Assembly (NCBI GenBank): GCA_013811975.1 | Contig: JACCUF010000414.1 | Span: 1-9,398, forward strand | Length of the DNA: 9,398 nt | Origin: Geodermatophilaceae bacterium | Lineage (GTDB): Bacteria; Actinomycetota; Actinomycetes; Mycobacteriales; Geodermatophilaceae | Direction: 5' to 3' | In this document: piece by piece, positions 1 to 6,878 of the stretch | How the letters are laid out: each line of letters begins with the position of its first letter | Position numbering within the stretch: position 1 is the stretch's first letter | The notes under the pieces: model-generated | What the model saw: only the letters and a program-made list of their open reading frames with translations | Database searches by the model: none | What the model was told of the DNA's origin: nothing | Program-made: the position numbers and the translations under genes

Positions 1-1
1 G

Positions 2-541
2 TTGCCCCGTGAGAGCGGTGTAGAGCAGCGATCCGAGTTGCTGGATGTCGCCGCGTTCGTCGGCGAACAGGGCCGGTACGGCGGCAAGAGTCACTGCTGC
101 GTTGTCGCGCAGCACCACCCGTTCGGCGGTGATCCCGCCGATCGGCAGGCCGGCGTGGTGGGCCGCGCTGATCGCTTCGGCGACGTCACCGATGGCTTGG
201 CGTGCAGTGGTCGGGTCGAGGGGGCCGTGTGCGGCCACGGTCTCGGCCAGCGACCTACCGTCGATCCACTCGCAGACCACGATCGCGAACTCGCCGTGGT
301 CGACGGCGTCGTAGACCACGCCCAGGCCAGGATGGGCGATCAGTCGCATCTCCAGCGCGCGGTCGATGAACAGTTTCGCGGAAGCGCCACCAGGTTTGAT
401 CACCCGAAGGACGACATCGCGCTCGACCAGGGGGTCCCGGGCGCGCCAGGTCTGCACTTTGCCACCGGCGAAGCGCTCGTCGGCGCCGAAGGGCGCGACG
501 AGGGTGTATCGCCCCCCGATCGGTGGATCGCCTACCTGCAC
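2..541 (-). CDS. Pseudokinase (protein-kinase-like) protein, 3' end beyond the window
   Basis: The visible 180 residues follow the N-lobe and start of the C-lobe of a bacterial PknB-like kinase: GGRYTLV opening strand, WRARDPLVERDVVLRVI for the beta-3 region, HPGLGVVYDAVDHG, then IVVCEWIDGRSLAE for the hinge. Every catalytic position looks changed. The beta-3 lysine is Arg46 (VVLRVI), the glycine loop is degenerate, the HRD-K-N loop reads IGGITAERVVL (134-144), and DFG reads AVP (154-156). It is therefore a pseudokinase by sequence. The GTG start is the first usable codon after an in-frame TAA and has an AGGAAGG ribosome binding site 9 bases upstream. It lies 59 bp after murJ on the same strand. 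In M. tuberculosis the equivalent domain is fused to the C-terminus of MurJ (Rv3910) and, when phosphorylated by PknB, recruits FhaA. A similar docking role as a separate protein is inferred. Its C-terminal part, possibly with a membrane or sugar-binding segment, is not visible. Confidence 0.85.
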   Translation of the reverse strand, partial: MQVGDPPIGGRYTLVAPFGADERFAGGKVQTWRARDPLVERDVVLRVIKPGGASAKLFIDRALEMRLIAHPGLGVVYDAVDHGEFAIVVCEWIDGRSLAETVAAHGPLDPTTARQAIGDVAEAISAAHHAGLPIGGITAERVVLRDNAAVTLAAVPALFADERGDIQQLGSLLYTALTGQ

Positions 542-550
542 CTCGCCGTT

Positions 551-557
551 CCTTCCT
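551..557 (-). promoter_or_regulatory. Ribosome binding site of the pseudokinase gene
   Basis: AGGAAGG on the minus strand, 9 bases before the GTG at 541. It is the strongest Shine-Dalgarno sequence of the leftward operon. It fixes the pseudokinase start, because the reading frame is closed by a TAA shortly upstream. The 59-bp gap from the murJ stop has no other clear feature. Confidence 0.7.
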
Positions 558-600
558 GGATTCTTTTATAGCTCGGCCTCTTGCGCTCGATCCTTTCGGC

Positions 601-2538
601 TCATTGTCTCTCACGTCGCAGACCGGCCAGGGTGTCCCGTATCTCAGGTAGTCGAACCAGCCACAGCGCGGCTACCAGGAAGACGCCCAGAACGACGCTA
701 CCCAGGCCGACTACCGCGAGAGAACGCAGCGGGCTGTCAGCATCCGGTATGGCCCAGCCGACCAGCAGGTAGGCCGCGGCAATGCCGAGCGCGGCGAACC
801 CGCTGACCACCGCCCCGGTACGCAAGATCCGCCAGGTGTCGATGTGGCCGAACCGGCGCCGCAGCAGGGTCTGACCGACCACCGCGCCGACACAGAAACT
901 CAGAGCGCTGACCGCCCCGAGGGCTGGTACGACCTCCTCCGGCTCGACCACCAGTGGCACGATCAGCGCCAGCGGGACGCGGACTGCGACCATGACGAGG
1001 TTGATCATGGTCGGGGTGCGGGCGTCCTTCATCGCGTAGAAGACCCGCATGTGCAGCAGGCTCAGGGCGAAGGGCACCAATCCGATTCCGCTCAGCGCCA
1101 GTGCGGTACCGACCGTACGGGCCTGGTCGACGCCGACCTGACCGTGGGCGAACACGACGATGGCCACGTTCGGACCGAAGACCATGAACAGCGCGGCGAC
1201 CGGGATCAGGCCGAGGCTGGTCAGCCGGGCACCCAGCGACAGATCCCTGATCAGGGCAGGGGTGTCCCCGTGGGCCGCGGCTCGGCTCATTCGCGGATGC
1301 AGGGCGGTCAGCAGGGCTACTCCCAGGACGCCGTACGGGAGCTGGAAGAGCAGATTGGCGTTGGCGTACGCGTTGGACCCGAGCCCCCCCTCGCGGGCGG
1401 CGGTGTTGGCCACGTTGCTGAACACGATCAGGCTGACCTGGCTGACCGCGACATAGCCCAACACCCAGGCACCGAGCCGGCCGACCTCGGAAAGCCCGGT
1501 GCCCCTCCAGTCACGGCGGAATCGCATCGGGACGCCGACCCGTCGTAGGGCGGGAATCAGGATGATCGCCTGCGCGGCGATGCCCAGGGTGGTCCCCGCT
1601 CCGAGCAGGTACACCTGGCCGGTGCTGATCGTGTCCGGGGTCAGCGGACCAGTGCCGCGGATCGCGATGAACAGGAAGCCGACGGCGATCACGATGACGT
1701 TGTTCAGCACCGGGGCCCAGGCCGGGGCGCCGAAGACGTTGCGGGTATTCAGGATCGACGTCGCCACTGCACCGATGCCGTAGAAGACGATCTCCAGCAA
1801 CAGGATTCGGGCGAGCGTCGTCGCGAGCGCTACCTGGGCGGGGTCCCCGCGGATGCCGTAGGCATAGGTCAACAGGGGGGCGGCGATGACGGCCAGTGCG
1901 GTCGCGCCGACGACGAGCACCGTGATCAGGCTGAGCAGCCGTTGGGCATAGGCGACCCCGCCGTCTTCGTCTCGTTCCTGGGCGTGGACGAGCAGCGGCA
2001 CGACGACCGAAGTCAAAACGCCGCCGATGAGCAACTCGTAGACGATGTTGGGAAGGTTGTTCGCGGTCGTGTACGCATCGCCGACCAACCCGATGCCGAT
2101 GGCGGCCGCGAGCACCGCGGCCTTGAGGCCGCCGGTGACCCGGGAGACTGCGGTGGCCACGGCCATGGTCCCAGCGGCCCGCAGCAGCCGCGGACCGCGG
2201 GTGCCCGTCGGTTCCCGCTCGTCTGCCGGCGCCGGGACGTAGGTGGTCAGTGATTCGCCGGGCAAGGTCTCCGGTGCCTCGACCTGCCAGGACCTCAACG
2301 GCCGCGGCGGTGGCACCGGCGGCGGATAGATCGGGATCCCATCGACCGGAGCCGGTTGTGCGGACGGCCGGATTCCGTCGGCCGGTGCGGGGTGATCGTC
2401 CGGAAGGGGCGGTCCGGCGGGTGTCGAGTCTGGCGGCGGCACCGGCGGGAGCTCCGAGGGTAGCGCTGGCATCAACCGGGTCGGCGCGGGATCCAGCTCG
2501 GGGTCTGGGCTGGCTCCGCCGCCCGAGTGGTTGTTCAC
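601..2538 (-). CDS. murJ: Lipid II flippase MurJ (MviN family) with proline-rich N-terminal extension
   Basis: A 645-residue member of the MOP exporter superfamily that flips lipid II across the membrane for peptidoglycan synthesis. Residues 1-115 are hydrophilic and very rich in proline (runs such as PPVPPP and YPPPVPPPRP) and should be cytoplasmic. The MurJ core follows from about 117 with roughly 14 membrane segments to about 630. Family signatures are SRVTGGLKAAVLA (132-144), GDAYTTANNLPN (153-164), SILNTRNVFGAPAWAPVLNN (261-280), and FQLPYGVLGVALLTALHPRMS (398-418). The GTG start at 2538 overlaps the stop of the upstream gene by four bases (GTGA) and has GGAG 6 bases before it. An ATG 22 codons later is a weaker alternative. 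Unlike M. tuberculosis Rv3910 the protein ends soon after the last helix (RRERQ), and the pseudokinase is encoded by the next gene. Confidence 0.95.
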   Translation of the reverse strand: MNNHSGGGASPDPELDPAPTRLMPALPSELPPVPPPDSTPAGPPLPDDHPAPADGIRPSAQPAPVDGIPIYPPPVPPPRPLRSWQVEAPETLPGESLTTYVPAPADEREPTGTRGPRLLRAAGTMAVATAVSRVTGGLKAAVLAAAIGIGLVGDAYTTANNLPNIVYELLIGGVLTSVVVPLLVHAQERDEDGGVAYAQRLLSLITVLVVGATALAVIAAPLLTYAYGIRGDPAQVALATTLARILLLEIVFYGIGAVATSILNTRNVFGAPAWAPVLNNVIVIAVGFLFIAIRGTGPLTPDTISTGQVYLLGAGTTLGIAAQAIILIPALRRVGVPMRFRRDWRGTGLSEVGRLGAWVLGYVAVSQVSLIVFSNVANTAAREGGLGSNAYANANLLFQLPYGVLGVALLTALHPRMSRAAAHGDTPALIRDLSLGARLTSLGLIPVAALFMVFGPNVAIVVFAHGQVGVDQARTVGTALALSGIGLVPFALSLLHMRVFYAMKDARTPTMINLVMVAVRVPLALIVPLVVEPEEVVPALGAVSALSFCVGAVVGQTLLRRRFGHIDTWRILRTGAVVSGFAALGIAAAYLLVGWAIPDADSPLRSLAVVGLGSVVLGVFLVAALWLVRLPEIRDTLAGLRRERQ

Positions 2539-4799
2539 ACCGGGCTCCGCGGCGGCGGTTCGACCAGGGCGGGCTCGGCGATCAGATCGTTCATGCCCGC
2601 CGGTCCCGATCCCTCCTCGACTCGACCGGTTTCCGGATCGGGTGGCGGTGACCGGCGGCGCTTCCAGTACTTGACCGATCGCCGGGTGAAGAGCAGGACC
2701 AACAAGGCCGCCGCGCCGAACGTGATCCCGAGCGCGACCGGGCCGTACACCGTGCTCTGCACCCGCAACGGCACGGGCGTACCGAGCGGGGTCCCGGCTG
2801 GGGTACTGGCGCTGGCGATCACCGTGAAGGCGCCAGATCGCTGCACGTTGGCCGGGATCGCAATGGTGGTCCGGGCCTGGGCCGGCAACTCCCGTACGAC
2901 GTTGGTCGTGGTCACCCCGGGCGCCCCGCGCGGCGCCAGCCGGATCGTGACCTCGACGATGAAGGGGTTGTCGTTGAAGACCGTGAGGACCAGCGGTGCG
3001 TCCGCGGAGGCCAGGCTGTACGTGCCGCTCGCCGGGGTGAGGATGCCTACCGTCGCGCTGAGGCCGGCCACCGCGAGGACGGCGTCGCGCACGGCGGCTT
3101 GACCGAACACGGAATTGGGACCGCGATTGATGGTGGCCGCGCGCGCGAGCGCCCGATCGATGGCCAGGAGGTCGGTAGCCGGATCGGTCATCGCGCTGGC
3201 GAAGTCGTCGCGGGCCCGCATGGCACCGATCAGCGGTTCCAGTTGCGGCTCGGGGATCGCATTGGTTCCCGGTGCCGGAGAGAGCAGTGTCCGAGGGGCC
3301 GGGGTGGCAACAGCGGTGTCGAGGTTGGTGGCCAGCTCTTGGCCCAGCCACGGTTGTTGGGCCGCGGCCGCCATCAGGGCCTTGCCGGTTGCGGGGTCGA
3401 AGTTGCGCCGTGGCGTTAGCAGCAGGTGGCGGCTCTGCGCGGGTGCCTCTGCGGCGATGACCACCAGTTCGGCGAGGAAACGCTGCTCGCTCAATGCCCG
3501 CCCGCCGGGCTCGGAGACGCCGGTTTGCAGCAGTCCGCTCAGAACGTGATCGCCCACCAGTGCGGTGATCGGTCCGGATCCGGTCTCGACCGTGCTCACC
3601 GCGTTGAGGGTCGGACCGTCCGGGCGACCGAGGAAGGTCAGCGCCTCCGCGGCGACGACCTGGGTAACAGCGTGCTCGGCCAGCATGTCCAGGACCGCCG
3701 GGTTTCCGGCGCTGCCCTCCGGTGGCCAGGCAATGGAGCGCACCGGCTCGACTCCGAGGATCTGCTGGACCAGGTCACCGACCGGCCCGTCGGGGAGCAG
3801 CCGCTCGACGGCCCGGGCCTCCCCCCGCGAGATGAGCGCGGCAATGTCGGGGTCGGCATAGGGCAGGGAAACGACCGGCAGTGATGCGGCCAGTGCCCTC
3901 AGTCGGGCCAGCCAGTTCGCGGCTTCGATGCTCCCGACCGACGACGTCGTCTGCTGCTGGCCGATGACGAGCAACTGGTAGTCACCAGCGGCGATCACGC
4001 TCACTGATTCGAGCAGTTCAGGATCGACGGCAAGGGTAACCGGTTGTGCTGGGGATGAGCCGTCCCGGCCGGGTGCCGCCTCGATCGCGGCCAGCGCCTG
4101 ATCCAACCGGCCGCCCGGGCTCAGCGAGGTCGCTAGCTCGGTCCCGGTGAAGGTACCGGCGGCATTGCGTTCGGGGGGTGCCACCAGGGGCCAGAGCCAG
4201 GACAACTGGGTTATGGCGGGGGGAGGCGTATCGAAATAGGGCAACAAGAGCGTTTGCTCACCGACTCGACTAGCCGGATCTGACCCAGAGCGACCATTGA
4301 CGTTGACCAGCAGCGGATACGCACCGCTGTCGGACAGCCCCAATGCCTCCGGAGTTGTCGTGTAGCTGAACGACAGCACATCCCCACCGGCCAGAGGCAT
4401 GGCCAGGTCGACGAAAGCCGTGCTCGAATCATTGACCTCGACCGGGTCGGAGTCGTTGTCGGCCAGAGCCCTTCGGCTCTCGAGTGCGGGGCCACGTTGC
4501 AGCCGTATAGTCAGATCGGTGATCGGGACGCCGGTGGTGTTCACCAAGGTTCCGCTGACCTCGATCGGTGTCCCCGGGGCGCTCACGCTCGGGGTGATCG
4601 CCTCGATGACGACCTTCACGGGACGGTCCCCGGGAGCGGCTTGCGCTGGCGTCGCATCGCCCAGCAGCACCAGAAGCGGACCGAGCAACAGCATCAGGAC
4701 CAACGCCACTGACGCACCAGCTGGTCTCGCCGTTGCGCCCAAGACGGCCAAGCAGCGGTGGGTGCGGCGGCTGCACGCGGGGTCGGCTCCTGCGATCAC
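2535..4799 (-). CDS. DUF6049 family secreted, membrane-anchored protein
   Basis: A 754-residue protein of unknown biochemical function that matches the actinobacterial DUF6049 family (Rv3909-like), recognised from its place between a MutT4-type NUDIX gene and murJ and from its architecture. Residues 30-54 form a signal peptide with a long hydrophobic stretch ending in AQA-A, with cleavage expected after Ala54. Residues about 59-170 look like a beta-sandwich domain (PSVSAPGTPIEVSGTLVN). The middle (about 190-590) alternates hydrophobic strands and helices, with LSWLWPLVAPPER, VTLAVDPELLESV, VVSLPYADPDI and RSIAWPPEG. Residues about 600-682 are a second beta-rich domain (LVLTVFNDNPFIVEVTIRL). 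One membrane helix at 686-704 is followed by a basic stop-transfer (RRSVKYWKRRR) and a 50-residue cytoplasmic tail. The bulk therefore faces outside. The GTG start overlaps the NUDIX stop by four bases (GTGA), and its ribosome binding site is weak, so coupled translation is likely. A role with MurJ is inferred only from gene order. Confidence 0.85.
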   Translation of the reverse strand: MIAGADPACSRRTHRCLAVLGATARPAGASVALVLMLLLGPLLVLLGDATPAQAAPGDRPVKVVIEAITPSVSAPGTPIEVSGTLVNTTGVPITDLTIRLQRGPALESRRALADNDSDPVEVNDSSTAFVDLAMPLAGGDVLSFSYTTTPEALGLSDSGAYPLLVNVNGRSGSDPASRVGEQTLLLPYFDTPPPAITQLSWLWPLVAPPERNAAGTFTGTELATSLSPGGRLDQALAAIEAAPGRDGSSPAQPVTLAVDPELLESVSVIAAGDYQLLVIGQQQTTSSVGSIEAANWLARLRALAASLPVVSLPYADPDIAALISRGEARAVERLLPDGPVGDLVQQILGVEPVRSIAWPPEGSAGNPAVLDMLAEHAVTQVVAAEALTFLGRPDGPTLNAVSTVETGSGPITALVGDHVLSGLLQTGVSEPGGRALSEQRFLAELVVIAAEAPAQSRHLLLTPRRNFDPATGKALMAAAAQQPWLGQELATNLDTAVATPAPRTLLSPAPGTNAIPEPQLEPLIGAMRARDDFASAMTDPATDLLAIDRALARAATINRGPNSVFGQAAVRDAVLAVAGLSATVGILTPASGTYSLASADAPLVLTVFNDNPFIVEVTIRLAPRGAPGVTTTNVVRELPAQARTTIAIPANVQRSGAFTVIASASTPAGTPLGTPVPLRVQSTVYGPVALGITFGAAALLVLLFTRRSVKYWKRRRSPPPDPETGRVEEGSGPAGMNDLIAEPALVEPPPRSPV

Positions 4800-5269
4800 G
4801 CGATGTCCGCGAGCAGGCGCGGCGCCCGCTCGGCGAGGGCCCGTTCATCGGCGTAGGCCAGTCGGGCCGACAGCTCCTCGAGCGGCACCCAAGCCACTTC
4901 GTTGACCTCGACGTCCTCGTCGGACAGGGTGCCGCCGACCGCTCGTAGCAAGAAGTGATGAACGGTCTTGTGTATCCGTCGCCCATCGGCGACGAACCAG
5001 AAGTCGATCACGCCCAGCGGCGCAAGGATCTCGCCGACGATCCCGGTCTCCTCGGCGACCTCGCGTACGGCGGTGTCCTCGGGCGACTCCCCGGATTCGA
5101 TGTGCCCCTTGGGCAGGGACCAGAGCAGGCGGCCCTTGCGGTCGATTCGCCCGATCAGGGCCGCGGCCGGGACATCGCGTTCGGCATCCACGACAAGGCC
5201 GCCGGCCGAGGTCTCATCGACACGGCGCAGCCGGCGCGCGGGTCGAGTCGACTTGCCACGGCTGGGCAT
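4796..5269 (-). CDS. mutT4: NUDIX hydrolase, MutT4-like
   Basis: A 157-residue cytoplasmic NUDIX hydrolase with a perfect Nudix box at residues 55-77: G, five residues, E61, seven residues, then REVAEETGI. E73 and E74 should help bind the divalent metal. The surrounding sequence (DETSAGGLVVDAE, ALIGRIDRKGRLLWSLPKGH, DGRRIHKTVHHFLLRAVGG, LAYADERALAE) closely resembles M. tuberculosis MutT4 (Rv3908) as remembered. The family cleaves nucleoside diphosphates linked to another group; the substrate here cannot be read from sequence. I chose the ATG at 5269 because a TACCCT hexamer lies 6 bases upstream, suggesting a leaderless start. A GTG at 5308 would add 13 residues but has no better signal. It is the first gene of the leftward envelope operon and overlaps the next gene by four bases. 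The basic, disordered N-terminus is usual for this family. Confidence 0.93.
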   Translation of the reverse strand: MPSRGKSTRPARRLRRVDETSAGGLVVDAERDVPAAALIGRIDRKGRLLWSLPKGHIESGESPEDTAVREVAEETGIVGEILAPLGVIDFWFVADGRRIHKTVHHFLLRAVGGTLSDEDVEVNEVAWVPLEELSARLAYADERALAERAPRLLADIA

Positions 5270-5275
5270 TGGCCG

Positions 5276-5281
5276 AGGGTA
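5276..5281 (-). promoter_or_regulatory. Putative -10 hexamer of the NUDIX-DUF6049-murJ operon
   Basis: TACCCT on the minus strand (AGGGTA on the plus strand), separated by 6 bases from the ATG at 5269. It fits the actinobacterial -10 pattern TANNNT at the spacing of leaderless genes. No convincing TTGAC-type -35 lies 16-18 bases further upstream. Confidence 0.4.
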
Positions 5282-5320
5282 GCGCGACCGTCGGTGACTT
5301 TCTGGCACGCCGCGGGCGAT

Positions 5321-5334
5321 CCGCCCTTGGGCGG
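5321..5334. repeat. 14-bp dyad between the divergent NUDIX and pcnA genes
   Basis: CCGCCC and GGGCGG form a perfect inverted repeat separated by TT. It sits 40-55 bp from both putative -10 hexamers of the divergent pair, where an operator could act on both genes. It may also be a chance GC-rich palindrome. No matching regulator gene is in the window. Confidence 0.35.
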
Positions 5335-5336
5335 CT

Positions 5337-5357
5337 GACTACCTGGCCGGTCGTGCC
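5337..5357 (+). repeat. Imperfect direct repeat, copy 1 (upstream of pcnA)
   Basis: Starts GACTACC and continues as TGGCCGGTCGTGCC. It is the same as copy 2 at 5372-5393 except that copy 2 has one more C in the first part. The shared uninterrupted core is CCTGGCCGGTCGTGCC (16 bases). It contains an in-frame GTG at 5353 and the -10-like position reads TACCTG, which is a poorer hexamer than in copy 2. Confidence 0.7.
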
Positions 5358-5371
5358 TGACGAGGCTGCCC

Positions 5372-5393
5372 GACTACCCTGGCCGGTCGTGCC
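5372..5393 (+). repeat. Imperfect direct repeat, copy 2 (spanning the pcnA promoter and start)
   Basis: Second copy of the element at 5337-5357, with the 16-base core offset by 36 bases. It contains the hexamer TACCCT and the GTG at 5389 taken here as the start of pcnA. Because the core offset is a multiple of three, the repeat also appears in the conceptual translation upstream (WPVVP twice). Confidence 0.7.
5375..5380 (+). promoter_or_regulatory. Putative -10 hexamer of pcnA
   Basis: TACCCT followed by 8 bases and then GTG (5389). The spacing suits transcription starting at or next to the start codon, that is, a leaderless message. The position of the -35 box, 17 bases upstream, reads CGTGCC and does not match TTGACN. 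Confidence 0.4.
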
Positions 5394-6864
5394 GGAAAAG
5401 AAGAGCATGCGGATCAGCGTCGCCCAACAACGGGCGGTCACCGAGCTGGTCGCGATGGCACCGGTACTCAACGAACTGGCCGAGATACTCACCGGGTACC
5501 AGGCGCACCTGGTCGGCGGTTGGGTACGCGATGCACTGCTCGGTCAACTGGTCACCGATCGACCCATCGTCGAGGGTGCGGCAGGCGCGGGCGACCTGGA
5601 CGTGACCACTGATGCGCGCCCGGCGGACGTCCTGCGGCTGGTCGACGGTTGGGCCGATGCGGTCTGGACGACTGGGATCGACTTCGGCACGGTGGGGATC
5701 CAGCGACTAGGTCACCGGATCGAGATCACAACTTTCCGGGCGGACTCCTACGATCGGAACTCACGTAACCCCGAGGTGCGATTCGGAACCTCGCTGGCCC
5801 AGGATCTGGCCCGGCGGGACTTCACGATCAACGCCATGGCCATCTCGTTGGGTCCGGATCCGAGGTTCACCGACCCGTACGGCGGACTGCCCGACCTGAT
5901 GGACCAGCGACTTCGCACGCCGGGGGCGCCCGAAGACTCGCTGGCCGATGACCCGCTTCGGATGATGCGGGCGGTCCGGTTCGTGTCCCAGCTGGGCGTG
6001 TCCCTCGAGCCGGCGCTGCTGGATGCGATCACATCGATGTCCGGGGAGCTGGCCAGGATCACCCCGGAGCGGGTGCAGGCCGAGCTGTCCAAACTGCTGC
6101 TGGGTCCATCTCCCCGGCGCGGGCTCGAGCTTTTCGTCTCGACCGGCCTGGCCGGCATCGTCCTGCCGGAGTTGCCCGCACTGCAGATGGAGATCGACGA
6201 GCATCACCAACACAAGGACGTCTATACCCACTCGCTGACGGTGCTGGAGCAGGCGATCGCACAGGAGCCGGACGGCGAGCCGGATCTGGTGCTGCGCCTG
6301 GCGGCCCTGCTGCACGACATCGGAAAGCCGGCGACGCGTCGGCACGAACCCCGGGGCGGAGTGTCCTTCCACCACCACGAGGTCGTCGGTGCTCGGCTGG
6401 TGAAGGCCAGGCTCTCCGCGCTGCGCTACTCCAAGCAGGTCATCGAGGACGTGTCGCGGCTGACGTACCTGCATCTGCGCTTCCACGGCTTCAGCGGCGG
6501 GGAGTGGACCGATTCGGCCGTCCGCCGGTACGTGACGGACGCCGGTCCGCTGCTGTCCCAGTTGCACACGCTGGTTCGATCGGACTCGACGACCCGCAAT
6601 GTAGGCCGGGCGCGGGCGTTGGCAGATTCCTACGATCTGTTGGAGCAGCGGATCGCGCTACTCCTGGAGGCTGAGGATCTCGCGCGGGTACGCCCGGACC
6701 TGGACGGGAACGCGATCATGGAGTTGCTGGACATTCCTGCCGGACCCTTGGTGGGTAAGGCCTGGCGCTATCTCACCGAACTCCGGATGGACCGCGGCCC
6801 GCTGTCCCGCGACGAGGCCGAAGCCGAGCTGCTGAGCTGGTGGGCCAGCCAACCCCAGCCCTGA
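5389..6864 (+). CDS. pcnA: CCA-adding tRNA nucleotidyltransferase with HD domain
   Basis: A 491-residue class II CCA tRNA nucleotidyltransferase, which builds or repairs the 3' CCA end of tRNA from CTP and ATP in the cytoplasm. The polymerase-beta head shows LVGGWVRDALLG (41-52), the metal-binding GDLDVTTDA with D69 and D71, and RRDFTINAMA (142-151). The nucleotide-template motif appears as DDPLRMMRAVRF (187-198), then TPERVQAELSKLL (225-237). A C-terminal HD phosphohydrolase-like domain has YTH (279-281) and LLHDIGKPATRR (307-318). The gene diverges from the NUDIX operon, as pcnA (Rv3907c) does from mutT4 (Rv3908) in M. tuberculosis. The start is either the GTG at 5389, which is 8 bases after TACCCT with no Shine-Dalgarno (leaderless), or the ATG at 5407, which has the purine-rich GGAAAAGAAGAG before it. 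The frame is open further upstream to 5269, but that part overlaps the promoter and is unlikely to be translated. Confidence 0.95.
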   Translation: MPEKKSMRISVAQQRAVTELVAMAPVLNELAEILTGYQAHLVGGWVRDALLGQLVTDRPIVEGAAGAGDLDVTTDARPADVLRLVDGWADAVWTTGIDFGTVGIQRLGHRIEITTFRADSYDRNSRNPEVRFGTSLAQDLARRDFTINAMAISLGPDPRFTDPYGGLPDLMDQRLRTPGAPEDSLADDPLRMMRAVRFVSQLGVSLEPALLDAITSMSGELARITPERVQAELSKLLLGPSPRRGLELFVSTGLAGIVLPELPALQMEIDEHHQHKDVYTHSLTVLEQAIAQEPDGEPDLVLRLAALLHDIGKPATRRHEPRGGVSFHHHEVVGARLVKARLSALRYSKQVIEDVSRLTYLHLRFHGFSGGEWTDSAVRRYVTDAGPLLSQLHTLVRSDSTTRNVGRARALADSYDLLEQRIALLLEAEDLARVRPDLDGNAIMELLDIPAGPLVGKAWRYLTELRMDRGPLSRDEAEAELLSWWASQPQP

Positions 6865-6878
6865 CCCCGCCCGGATCC

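Noticed and set aside
844..1548. Long open frame of 234 codons on the plus strand inside murJ.
   Set aside because: The translation is rich in Asp, Gln, Arg and His with no recognisable domain, and it is antisense to a clearly conserved membrane protein.
2539..3351. In-frame extension of the murJ reading frame by about 270 codons upstream.
   Set aside because: It overlaps DUF6049 in another frame, its translation is Arg/Gly/His-rich low-complexity sequence typical of a GC-rich shadow frame, and the GTG at 2538 has a GGAG and a GTGA overlap.
3426..3884. Open frame of 152 codons on the plus strand inside DUF6049.
   Set aside because: Antisense shadow of a full-length family member, without a ribosome binding site or recognisable domain.
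5269..5388. N-terminal extension of PcnA back to the TTG at 5269.
   Set aside because: It would translate the whole divergent promoter region, including both repeat copies, and add 40 residues not expected in the family before LVGGWVRD.
5761..6567. Open frame of 268 codons on the minus strand inside pcnA.
   Set aside because: It is antisense to conserved polymerase-beta and HD motifs, and the product has no domain and shadow-frame composition.
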